A stretch of DNA of 61,181 bases from Pseudoalteromonas phenolica (GTDB lineage: Bacteria > Pseudomonadota > Gammaproteobacteria > Enterobacterales > Alteromonadaceae): NCBI RefSeq assembly GCF_005886345.1, contig NZ_PNEC01000047.1, forward strand, positions 1 to 61,181, written 5' to 3'. Below are positions 52,153 through 59,938 of this stretch, piece after piece (positions within the stretch are counted from its first letter, which is position 1; every line of letters starts with the position of its first letter). The notes beneath the pieces were generated by a model. It made no database searches, was not told the origin of the DNA, and saw nothing but the letters and a program-made list of their open reading frames with translations. The position numbers and the translations under genes are program-made.

Positions 52153-54288
52153 ATGGCTAAAAAGATGCACGGAATGAATGAGGTTAGCTTTTCTAGAGCT
52201 GTAAAAGAGGTTAAGTTTGGTGCATGGACCCTTGACCCTAAACGACAGACTATTTCTGATGGTGATGCAATCAGAGAGTTAGAGCCACTGCTGTTCAAGA
52301 TACTAAGCTACTTGGTTATCAATAATGAGCAAATAATTACTCGTAAGGACTTAATAGACGATGTGTGGTGTCAACACTACGTTGATGATAACGCAATTAA
52401 TCGAGCGGTGTCTGAATTACGCAAAGTATTAAAGTCGGAAAAGCAAAAAGGATTAGTCGTTAAAACACACTACAGAAAAGGGTATAGCTTTTTCTTAGAG
52501 CCTCAATATATTTTTCATGAGGAAGAAAAAGAGACATTAGTTTCGCCGCCTGTGGAAGAATTTACAAATGATGTTCCCCCTTTAAAACCAGCCAATCAAA
52601 CCAATAAGGTTAAGCTTGTAGCTTCATTGAGTATTCTATTAGCTATTTTAGTTGCTTTTATTTACCTTCAATCTCCCATACCAAAAACGTCACCAAGCCC
52701 AGAGGTGAAAGAGCAAGACTATGAAATGCAATTGCTTACTTGGAATAATGAACAACAATATAATGGTTTGATTATTCATCCTAACGAGCAGTTTATAGCA
52801 TTTATGCAAAGCAAACAGGGTAGCAAGGAGAGTCGAGTTGTTATTAAAGAATTAGCAACCGCCAAAGAGGTACGCTTTGGTCATGCTGGTGAACTTTTGT
52901 ATCCTATTGGGTGGTCTCGAAATGGCGATAAATTGCTGTATAGAAGGAACCGAGCGGACAATCAGTGTGAAGTGTGGGCCGCGGATATAGCGAGTCCTGA
53001 GGGGCAAGGTGTAGAGTACTTATTCGATTGCGATAAGCGTTTATATCGAGCTGCTCAACTGAATAATGGAGATATCGCCTATACCAAATATCACTATCGA
53101 AATCGCGATGAGCTATCCGTGATTATGATACTTAATTTAGAAACTGGCGATGAGTTTCAGGTTTCTTCCCCAAACTTAAACTCATTTGGCGATAAGCTGC
53201 TGCACTATGATCCCGTCTCTAATAAGCTCTTTTTTGAGCGAGTACAATATGGCCATTCAGAGCTGTTTGTGAGTGATCCAGAGGGAACCGAGCAAACGAA
53301 GTTAGCAGTGGTGAAAAACCGTGTATGGGTAGCAAATTACGACCCATATACTTCATTATTTTCTTGGTTTGATAGCCAAAAGCAACAGGTTTATAGTTTA
53401 TCTCTCGAAGATAATGCTCAAAAATCGACGTTAAAACCTACCAATGTAGATAATTTCTTAATTGCTTACATGATGAAGAATAGTAATTTGTTAGCAATCA
53501 CAAACCCATATGAACAAGACCTCTATCAACTGTCTGCTGAGAGTAACAAACTCACACCGTTTGCTAACTCCGATAAAGCCGAGTTTTCAGTCGCGTCTAG
53601 TAATAACCTCACTGCACATTTATCCGGCAGAGATAAATTGGTTATAGGTGATACAAGCAGACGCAGTCAGGTGTCATTACCCAATGACACCTACAAAAAT
53701 ATTGATATTTCATCGGAGTTAGGGGAAGTGCTTTTACTAGGCGATAACAGAATCGATATCTATGAAATAGAAAATAAAAGTTTTACTAGTCTACTAGAGT
53801 TTCAATCGCCCCTTTTATTTGCGAGCTACATTGACGCTCATCACATAGGTTATATTCTCAAGGACTCAGAAACAGGCGAACACCAAGCATTCATCTACCA
53901 TTTAGAATCTAAGCGACAAACTCGGCTGGCTATTCCCGAAAGTACCTGGTTTGATAAGATTTCAGACACTGTAATCGTGTATAAACCATTAAAAGAAAAG
54001 TTAGTGTTTTTTGATCTTGAAAATAGTGAAGTGGTAACTGAAAGAGACATCGCAAAGAGCAAAGGAAAGCATTCATTTACGGTTATGAATGGACACGTTT
54101 ACCACTCAGATGGGATGTTCATTTATCGTATCCCAAGTATGGGTTCAGACTCAGATAAAGAAGTTGTTTTTACACTTGATGAAGCCGGTCATATTAATAA
54201 TATTGAAGCGACTAAAAGTAAAGGTGTGACGCTGATTGAAATTGTTTCTTCTAAGTCTAATTATCTTATCCAAGCCAATAAGCTATAA
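52153..54288 (+). CDS. ToxR/CadC-type membrane-bound transcriptional regulator
   Basis: 711 residues. Cytoplasmic OmpR-type winged helix (about 22-115), with LEPLLFKILSYLVINNEQIITRKDLIDDVW and the recognition-helix region AINRAVSELRK. A single membrane helix follows (153-172), then a 540-residue periplasmic region with repeated beta-strand patterns (GWSRNGDKLLYR-like), probably a TolB/WD40-like propeller sensor. No phospho-receiver domain. Monocistronic, directly upstream of the peptide cassette on the same strand; whether it controls the cassette is unknown. Confidence 0.88.
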   Translation: MAKKMHGMNEVSFSRAVKEVKFGAWTLDPKRQTISDGDAIRELEPLLFKILSYLVINNEQIITRKDLIDDVWCQHYVDDNAINRAVSELRKVLKSEKQKGLVVKTHYRKGYSFFLEPQYIFHEEEKETLVSPPVEEFTNDVPPLKPANQTNKVKLVASLSILLAILVAFIYLQSPIPKTSPSPEVKEQDYEMQLLTWNNEQQYNGLIIHPNEQFIAFMQSKQGSKESRVVIKELATAKEVRFGHAGELLYPIGWSRNGDKLLYRRNRADNQCEVWAADIASPEGQGVEYLFDCDKRLYRAAQLNNGDIAYTKYHYRNRDELSVIMILNLETGDEFQVSSPNLNSFGDKLLHYDPVSNKLFFERVQYGHSELFVSDPEGTEQTKLAVVKNRVWVANYDPYTSLFSWFDSQKQQVYSLSLEDNAQKSTLKPTNVDNFLIAYMMKNSNLLAITNPYEQDLYQLSAESNKLTPFANSDKAEFSVASSNNLTAHLSGRDKLVIGDTSRRSQVSLPNDTYKNIDISSELGEVLLLGDNRIDIYEIENKSFTSLLEFQSPLLFASYIDAHHIGYILKDSETGEHQAFIYHLESKRQTRLAIPESTWFDKISDTVIVYKPLKEKLVFFDLENSEVVTERDIAKSKGKHSFTVMNGHVYHSDGMFIYRIPSMGSDSDKEVVFTLDEAGHINNIEATKSKGVTLIEIVSSKSNYLIQANKL

Positions 54289-54302
54289 TCTCTTTCATTG
54301 TC

Positions 54303-54326
54303 GGGCTCATTACATTGAGCCCTTTA
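54303..54326 (+). terminator. terminator after the ToxR-type regulator
   Basis: Stem GGGCTC / GAGCCC with an 8-nt loop and a short TTT, 15 nt past the regulator stop. Separates it from the peptide genes. Confidence 0.7.
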
Positions 54327-54698
54327 ACAAGCCTATCGATTAAAACAATTTTATTAAGCCATGAGTACAGCGCTGCGCTCCCTTTTTGCTAGCATACTTT
54401 CACTAGCTACAAGGTTGCATCGTACTTACTTATGAGTTTCAACGACTCGCTCAAAGTGCTTACCACCTATATTTATTTTGACTATTCGCTCCCAATAGAG
54501 GTAAAAATAACGTTATGAAGGAATATTGAAGTCATAATGTTTTTTTTGTAAACAATTTCAATATTTTAAGTCTAATTCTTATCTTTCAAAATAAGCATTG
54601 ATAAGTTCCAAATTTCACCAATTGTCGTAAATTAATAGTCACTCAACGGCAGGGCCAAGCGTTCTGCAAAAACAAAAAATTTAGTGAAGGATTGGAGC
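54327..54698 (+). promoter_or_regulatory. upstream region of the first peptide gene
   Basis: About 370 bp, A/T-rich, no ORF I can support. Contains a perfect 9-bp inverted repeat, AATATTGAA (54522-54530) / TTCAATATT (54557-54565), about 135 bp before the peptide start. The repeat is a candidate operator or mRNA hairpin. No promoter hexamers stand out clearly. Confidence 0.45.
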
Positions 54699-54848
54699 AT
54701 GCGTCATCTAAAAGTGAATAAAAGAAAATTAAAGAACCTATCAAATTTAAAAGAGTTGGACGTAAAAGCAACACGTTTAATTGCTGCTGGTTTTATGAAA
54801 CAAAATAATGAAGCACACTCTCAATCTTGCCCAACAACATATCCGTAA
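54699..54848 (+). CDS. candidate exported peptide precursor 1
   Basis: 49 residues from ATG 54699, with AAGG 8 nt upstream. Lys/Arg/Leu-rich N-terminal leader (LKVNKRKLKNLS, residues 4-15), Leu20, Thr25, Ile28 and Gly31, then an 18-residue polar core with one Cys (Cys44) and a PTTYP end. The leader matches, position for position after residue 20, that of the 49-residue peptide at 60805. Its leader ends Ala-Ala-Gly rather than Gly-Gly. No database match was tested. Interpretation as a C39-exporter substrate is inference from leader and neighbourhood. Confidence 0.65.
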   Translation: MRHLKVNKRKLKNLSNLKELDVKATRLIAAGFMKQNNEAHSQSCPTTYP

Positions 54849-54869
54849 GCAGTGTATTTAGGGTTAAAC

Positions 54870-55448
54870 ATGTATAAAAGTTTTCTCATTATTATAGGGA
54901 TTTCGACATTTTCGTGCCTTGAAGTGGCTGCGCAGGAAGATCGAACAGTCATCATAAGTGACGCATTGGAAGAGAGAATTTATGCCCCTACAGGCAGTAA
55001 CAATTATCGCTTTTTAGTAGCAAAAAATGAATATGTTGCTCAAGGGACTGACTTGGTTGTTTATTGGCAAGAGCAAGAGCAAGAGCAAGAGCAAGAGCAA
55101 GAGCAAGAGCAAGAGCAAGAGCGTGCCGCTTTAAAGTCACCCATTTCAGGTTTAGTAACTTGGACGAAAGCTGGGCAAGGTGAAGCATATAATTTTAAAG
55201 AAGGTACGTTACTGGCTAAAATATTAAGCAAGCATAATTCAGGAATGATAGAGCTTAATGGTGCTCGCTATGGAGAACACTTTAAGAATATCGCGTTATG
55301 TTTAAGCAGTGAACGGTTTCGAACAAGTTGGCTTGGAAGTTATCAAGGGTGGGGCTTATTCAAATTAAAAGATGATTTGCCTTTCAAGTTTGATAAGCAA
55401 TCACTTTACGCGGTGTTTGATACTCAGTCATGTAATAAAAACCTTTAG
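54870..55448 (+). CDS. small exported protein with lipoyl-like domain split by (Gln-Glu)9
   Basis: 192 residues from ATG 54870 (GTG 54852 would add 6). Signal peptide to about residue 22 (AAQ). Then a half-motif like the biotinyl/lipoyl strand of HlyD adaptors (EYVAQGTDLVVYW), a (QE)9 repeat, and the matching second half (LKSPISGLVTWTKAGQGEAYNFKEGTLLAKI). In HlyD-type adaptors a helical hairpin separates these halves. The C-terminal 80 residues hold two Cys and no motif I recognise. Starts 22 nt after peptide 1 and ends in a terminator, so it is likely co-transcribed with it. A periplasmic accessory or immunity role is possible but unproven. Confidence 0.72.
   Translation: MYKSFLIIIGISTFSCLEVAAQEDRTVIISDALEERIYAPTGSNNYRFLVAKNEYVAQGTDLVVYWQEQEQEQEQEQEQEQEQERAALKSPISGLVTWTKAGQGEAYNFKEGTLLAKILSKHNSGMIELNGARYGEHFKNIALCLSSERFRTSWLGSYQGWGLFKLKDDLPFKFDKQSLYAVFDTQSCNKNL
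55068..55121 (+). repeat. hexanucleotide microsatellite (CAAGAG)9
   Basis: Nine perfect CAAGAG units within the exported-protein gene, coding for (Gln-Glu)9. The unit is a multiple of three, so slippage would change linker length but never the reading frame. Confidence 0.95.
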
Positions 55449-55491
55449 ATTCAATTTATAATTTTATTTTCTATATTTCCTTATGTTGTTC

Positions 55492-55520
55492 AAAGCACAA
55501 GCCGCCGCTTGTGCTTTTAT
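55492..55520 (+). terminator. terminator after the exported-protein gene
   Basis: Eleven-bp perfect stem AAAGCACAAGC / GCTTGTGCTTT with a 4-nt loop and TTAT tail, 44 nt past the stop. Confidence 0.85.
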
Positions 55521-56122
55521 CATTTGTGGCTCCCTCTACTTATTGTATTTCACCTGTCTTTCCAGTTAGTGCCTTAAAAGCGCTTAGAGCTTGCATATAA
55601 ACACCTGCTAACTATTTATAAGTTTGGAGTTTTACACGCTGAGTTGCGTTACTAAAAAGCTGCACATATTGATTTAACTACGTTGTGCATAACCACACAT
55701 AGCCCGTTTTTTAGTACTGCCCCTTTGGTTCTTTGTGAATATGGTTAGGGCATTGACGTAACTTGCTCATTAAGGCGTCGGCGAAAAACTAACTTGTCAG
55801 TTTTTATCTTGTGTTACGGCTATTGCTCGGCCAGGGTGATGGTGTGTCGTTTTTTAGGTAAGGCGTGTTTTATGTATTTTGCGTAGCGAGTGAAGGCTTA
55901 AATGCATTCAATGTGACATTTAGAAACAGAGGGAGTGAATGAAACATGAAGTGCAAGGGAAAAGATATTTAACTATTTATAACCCTATTTAGGCATTATT
56001 ACCGGATAAGGTTTGAGTTTAAGTTATTGAAATTGTTTGTTTTGTTTGTTTTTTTGGAGAGTTTGAAGTTTTAGCTTTTAATTCGCACTATAGGTGCAGA
56101 ACTTCAATGAAAGGAAAGAGCA
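55521..56122. other. 600-bp non-coding gap inside the cassette
   Basis: No supportable gene on either strand. It holds an imperfect inverted repeat, TACTAAAAA / TTTTTAGTA (55650-55716), and a weak AAAAACT / AGTTTTT hairpin (55784-55805). A T/G-rich stretch precedes the NTF2-like gene and probably contains the operon promoter. The sequence could be a decayed gene or mobile remnant; I cannot identify one. Confidence 0.5.
55650..55716. repeat. 67-bp imperfect inverted-repeat element
   Basis: Ends TACTAAAAAGC and the near-complement CCGTTTTTTAGTA enclose about 45 bp without a clear inner stem. It may be a regulatory hairpin or a recombination remnant. It lacks integron attC core sites. Confidence 0.45.
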
Positions 56123-56458
56123 ATGACACTTCAAGAGTATTTTGAAAACTACTACAACACCATCAACGACGGCAGAATTGATGAGCTTGATCATTTTTTT
56201 AGTGGTGAGAGCCCTTTTTTAAACGCCAATAAAAGACGCTTTCAAGGGCTTAAAGAGCGATGCGAGTTTGTATTAAAAATTGCAGATATCGAACTTATCG
56301 CACAGCAAGATGACCTGTTAGTTGTCAGAGACTTTGTTGATTGCACAAGCTCTCTTGGTGGCCAAGATATGACAAAGCGCTCTTCAAATATTCATGCCTT
56401 GGTACGTGAAGGTGAAGATTGGAAAATTCACACTAGTTCTATCCTCCCTCATGTGTAG
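56123..56458 (+). CDS. NTF2/SnoaL-like small protein
   Basis: 111 residues. Cone-shaped alpha+beta fold is suggested by LQEYFENYYNTINDGRIDELDHFF at the start (two helices), a central RFQGLKERCEFV region and beta strands ending in VREGEDWKIHTSSILPHV, typical of SnoaL/NTF2-like proteins. No signal peptide. Ligand or enzymatic role is unknown. It is 7 nt before the HlyD-type gene and clearly part of the same transcription unit, starting with AAGGAAAGAGC before the ATG. Confidence 0.8.
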   Translation: MTLQEYFENYYNTINDGRIDELDHFFSGESPFLNANKRRFQGLKERCEFVLKIADIELIAQQDDLLVVRDFVDCTSSLGGQDMTKRSSNIHALVREGEDWKIHTSSILPHV

Positions 56459-56465
56459 GTGAGTC

Positions 56466-57710
56466 ATGAAAGAGCTATTCAGAAAAGAAGCAATCGACCA
56501 CCAAGGGCAAAAGTTAGACGGTGAAGTAACGATTGCGACTCATATGTCATTCAATTGGATCTTAGCAATTATTGTAAGCTTAGTTGTAATTGGAAGCAGT
56601 TATTTAATGCTAGGGCAATATCACAAAAAAGAAGTTGTAAGTGGTTACTTAAAGCCAAGAACTGGTTTGAGTAAGGTCTATCCGGTCAACACAGGTGTGA
56701 TAGAAGATGTGTATGTGACTGAAGGGGAGTTTGTCAAAGAGGGTCAGTTATTAGCTCGGGTTAAAACTGAGAGAGTGATTGCATCTGGGGGGGAGTTAAA
56801 CTCTAAAGTAATAGCACAACTCGTTCAACAAAAAGAGTTATTGCAGCAAAGCATGGTCAATGAAAAGACATCGCTGAGCTCAAAAGTTGATCGAGTTACT
56901 TCTAAAATTAACAATCTAGATACGCAGCTATCGATTGCACAAAGGCAAAAATCACTACTTGATGAGAGAATTAGTTTAAATAAGGTTAAACATCAAGACA
57001 CCGTTGAATTAAATAAGAAAAACTTTGCCTCTCAAAGAGAGCTACAAGCAGTAGAAGATAGTCTGTTACTGCTCGAGCAACAATATGAAGATATAAAAAA
57101 CAAAATAGCCTCTTTAGAGCAACAACAGAAAAATTTAAGTTATGACCTGGCGCAGCTTCCTTTAACAAATGAAGAAACCATCGCAGGCATAAAAGCCAAG
57201 TTATCTAATATCGATCAGCAAATTTCTCAAACTCAGGCTCAATCTGGTTTTGACATCATTAGTTACAGAGATGGGTATGTTAGTAATATTTTGGTGCAAA
57301 GAGGGATGGCGGCGAAAACCAATGTACCAATTATGACGATACTGCCAGAAGATACCGTGTTGCAGGCAGAGCTATTTGTCCCAACTCGCGCATATGGGTT
57401 TGTTTTAAAAGGTCAAAAAACACGGATACGTTATCAAGCTTTTCCGTATCAACGTTTTGGCATATATCAGGGAACAGTCTCACAAATTTCAAAGTCCATC
57501 TTATTACCACAAGAAGCGAATGTACCGGTGAGCTTGTCTGAACCCATGTATAGAGTCATTGTCGAGCTTGATTCACAACATGCCAGTGCTTATGGGGACG
57601 AAATTCCGTTACAAGCCGGCATGTTATTAGAAGCCGATGTCATGGTAGACAGTCGTAGTTTATTTGAATGGTTATTTGAGCCTCTTTATAGCATAAAAGG
57701 AATGATCTAA
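56466..57710 (+). CDS. HlyD-family secretion adaptor (CvaA-like)
   Basis: 414 residues. Short cytoplasmic start, one membrane helix (31-50), first lipoyl half (VYPVNTGVIEDVYVTEGEFV...), a long coiled coil (about 110-250), second lipoyl half (SYRDGYVSNILVQRGMAAKT) and beta-barrel. The C-terminal FEWLFEPLYSIKGMI resembles the end of colicin V adaptor CvaA. It would link the ABC exporter to a TolC-like channel, which is not encoded here. TAATG overlap with the next gene couples translation. Confidence 0.93.
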   Translation: MKELFRKEAIDHQGQKLDGEVTIATHMSFNWILAIIVSLVVIGSSYLMLGQYHKKEVVSGYLKPRTGLSKVYPVNTGVIEDVYVTEGEFVKEGQLLARVKTERVIASGGELNSKVIAQLVQQKELLQQSMVNEKTSLSSKVDRVTSKINNLDTQLSIAQRQKSLLDERISLNKVKHQDTVELNKKNFASQRELQAVEDSLLLLEQQYEDIKNKIASLEQQQKNLSYDLAQLPLTNEETIAGIKAKLSNIDQQISQTQAQSGFDIISYRDGYVSNILVQRGMAAKTNVPIMTILPEDTVLQAELFVPTRAYGFVLKGQKTRIRYQAFPYQRFGIYQGTVSQISKSILLPQEANVPVSLSEPMYRVIVELDSQHASAYGDEIPLQAGMLLEADVMVDSRSLFEWLFEPLYSIKGMI

Positions 57711-59923
57711 TGGAAAATCCTATGTATTTGCTGCAATTTAGCAATAGAAAGCGATTACCTCTTATCTTGCAAAGTGAAGCGGCTGAGTGTGGGCTGGCGA
57801 GCTTAGCTATGGTTGCAGGTTACCACGGTTATAAAACTGACTTAACAACGCTAAGACAGTCCTTTGAGATTTCTTTAAAAGGTGCAAATTTACCAGAATT
57901 GATGCGCATAGCGGATAAGTTAAACCTTAGTTCTCGTGCGGTTAGATTAGAGCCAGAGCAACTCTCTAAATTAAAAACGCCCTGTATTTTACATTGGAAC
58001 ATGAGTCACTTTGTTGTGCTAAGTAAAGTGGGTCGCAATTCTGTTGAAATACATGACCCAGCGATAGGGAAACGAAAATATTCACTAGAAGAGTTTTCTA
58101 AGCATTTTACAGGGGTCGCATTAGAGCTGAGTCCGACGAAAGAATTTAAGTCTGAAGATAACCGCTATAGCCTGAGCCTATCAAATTTTTGGAGTAAAGT
58201 TTCAGGGTTGAAGTCGACCATGGCCAAAGTTTTTGTTTTGTCATTGCTCTTACAGCTTTTTGCGGTTGCTTCTCCTTATTATATGCAGCTGGTTGTTGAC
58301 GAAGTATTGCTGAGTCACGATCAAAACCTACTTGTTATTTTAGCAATTGGTTTTGGCTTATTAATGTTTATTGAAATGGTCTCTGGTGCTGTGCGTTCCA
58401 CGCTCTTACTCCACTTTGGTAATTTGATGAGCATTCAATTAGGCGCCAATCTATTTCACCATTTAGTTCGTTTACCCCTGCAATATTTTGAAAAAAGGCA
58501 CATTGGAGATGTGGTATCACGCTTTGGCTCGTTGCAAAAAGTGAAAGATATGCTAACGCAGGGGATCATTGAAGCAATGATCGATGGCGTGATGGCGATT
58601 ATTACTTTAGTGATGATTTACCTTTATAGCCCCAAGCTCAGTTTAGTTGTGCTATCGGCAATTACTGCATATGCGCTATTTAGAGTATGTATGTATAGGC
58701 CCCTTAGGCAAATGTCGGAGGAGATGATAGTTAATCTTGCGAAAGAACAAACTAACTTTATGGAAACTGTGAGAGGGATCCAAACAATTAAACTGTTTGG
58801 ACGCGAGGTACAAAGGCAAAGTGTTTGGCATAACAAATATGCTGATAGTTTGAACGCAGGTATTAAAGTTGGTCACTTAAATATTGGCTATGAAGCATTT
58901 AATAAAGTGATCTTTGGGCTTGAAAATGTGTTAGTAGTTTATTTTGCGGCTCAATTAATAATGGAAGGTGCTTTTACTATCGGTATGTTGTTTGCGTTCG
59001 TGGCATACAAAAGACAGTTTATTGAGAAAATGGAAAGCCTAATCGATAAGTTTATTGAGTTTAAAATGCTGAGCTTACATTTCAACCGATTAGCTGATAT
59101 CTCGCTAACTGACAAAGAAAGCAATATCAGTGGCCACTTAAGAGAGCGTGAGTATAAAGGCAACCTAACACTTAAAGGAATTTGTTACCAATATAATCAA
59201 AAGGATAAGCAGCTTTTTAAAGAATTAGATTTCGAAATTGTTGCTGGAGAGTCGGTTGCATTAGTCGGTCCTTCTGGGTGTGGGAAAACCACATTAATGA
59301 AAATTATGCTGGGTTTATTCGAACCAGATAAAGGGGCTATTGAGTTTGATGGCCAAGACATTCGTCATATTGGGTTATCAACCTATCGTTCTCAAATCGC
59401 TGCAGTGATGCAAGATGATCAACTGTTGTCTGGTTCAATTGCGGATAATATCGCCTTTTTTGATCCCTATATTGATATGGAAAAAGTAAAGAGAGCTGCT
59501 AATTTAGCTGCGATAGATCAAGACATTTATAGAATGACAATGGGCTTTAACACATTAGTTGGTGATATGGGCGCCGCACTGTCTGGTGGGCAAATTCAAA
59601 GGCTACTGCTTGCTCGTGCGTTATATCGAGAGCCAAAAGTGCTCTTCATGGATGAAGCCACAAGTAGTTTAGATACGCGCTTGGAGTCGGTGGTAAATGC
59701 CGCGGTGAAAAAACTAGCAATAACGCGTGTGATTATAGCACATAGGCCTGAAACCATCGCCAGTGCTGACAGAGTCGTCAAATTATTAAATGGGAAATTA
59801 ATATCTTCAGATAAGCCCGCGCATGTTGCAACGAGTGATGTAAAAAAACCTCTTAACCTGTCCCTATCGAGTGTGGAAAGTAAGTCTAATTCTGTCTCGG
59901 GCGCAGACTTCGTAATGAGTTAA
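57710..59923 (+). CDS. bacteriocin-type ABC exporter with C39 peptidase (CvaB-like)
   Basis: 737 residues. N-terminal C39 peptidase (about 15-135) with oxyanion Gln21, catalytic Cys27 in SEAAECGLASLAM, His100 in NMSHFVVL and Asp116 in IHDPAIG, so it should be active. Six-helix transmembrane domain (about 165-440), then the ATPase domain: Walker A GPSGCGKTT (520-528), signature LSGGQIQR (624-631), Walker B VLFMDEATSSLD and H-loop IIAHRPET. Such proteins cut a Gly-Gly leader and export the mature peptide. Stop is followed 15 nt later by the AraC-type gene. Confidence 0.96.
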   Translation: MENPMYLLQFSNRKRLPLILQSEAAECGLASLAMVAGYHGYKTDLTTLRQSFEISLKGANLPELMRIADKLNLSSRAVRLEPEQLSKLKTPCILHWNMSHFVVLSKVGRNSVEIHDPAIGKRKYSLEEFSKHFTGVALELSPTKEFKSEDNRYSLSLSNFWSKVSGLKSTMAKVFVLSLLLQLFAVASPYYMQLVVDEVLLSHDQNLLVILAIGFGLLMFIEMVSGAVRSTLLLHFGNLMSIQLGANLFHHLVRLPLQYFEKRHIGDVVSRFGSLQKVKDMLTQGIIEAMIDGVMAIITLVMIYLYSPKLSLVVLSAITAYALFRVCMYRPLRQMSEEMIVNLAKEQTNFMETVRGIQTIKLFGREVQRQSVWHNKYADSLNAGIKVGHLNIGYEAFNKVIFGLENVLVVYFAAQLIMEGAFTIGMLFAFVAYKRQFIEKMESLIDKFIEFKMLSLHFNRLADISLTDKESNISGHLREREYKGNLTLKGICYQYNQKDKQLFKELDFEIVAGESVALVGPSGCGKTTLMKIMLGLFEPDKGAIEFDGQDIRHIGLSTYRSQIAAVMQDDQLLSGSIADNIAFFDPYIDMEKVKRAANLAAIDQDIYRMTMGFNTLVGDMGAALSGGQIQRLLLARALYREPKVLFMDEATSSLDTRLESVVNAAVKKLAITRVIIAHRPETIASADRVVKLLNGKLISSDKPAHVATSDVKKPLNLSLSSVESKSNSVSGADFVMS

Positions 59924-59938
59924 TGTGTGGTGTTCAAA

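Noticed and set aside
55068..55121. Short tandem repeat that could be mistaken for a CRISPR array or a minus-strand Ala-Leu-rich protein
   Set aside because: The unit is 6 bp with no spacers, in frame within a signal-peptide protein on the plus strand. The minus-strand ORF across it (54988-55188) is only the complement of the repeat.
54870..55448. Calling the exported protein a bacteriocin immunity protein
   Set aside because: The position beside peptide 1 is suggestive, but no immunity-family motif or membrane segment beyond the signal peptide is seen.
55650..55716. Integron attC site
   Set aside because: No GTTRRRY/RYYYAAC core sites, no flanking cassette structure and no integrase in the window.
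55939..55992. 17-codon ORF (MKHEVQG...) in the cassette gap, with GGGAG just upstream
   Set aside because: Too short to support, ribosome-binding site only 3 nt from the ATG, no leader or core pattern like the two peptides.
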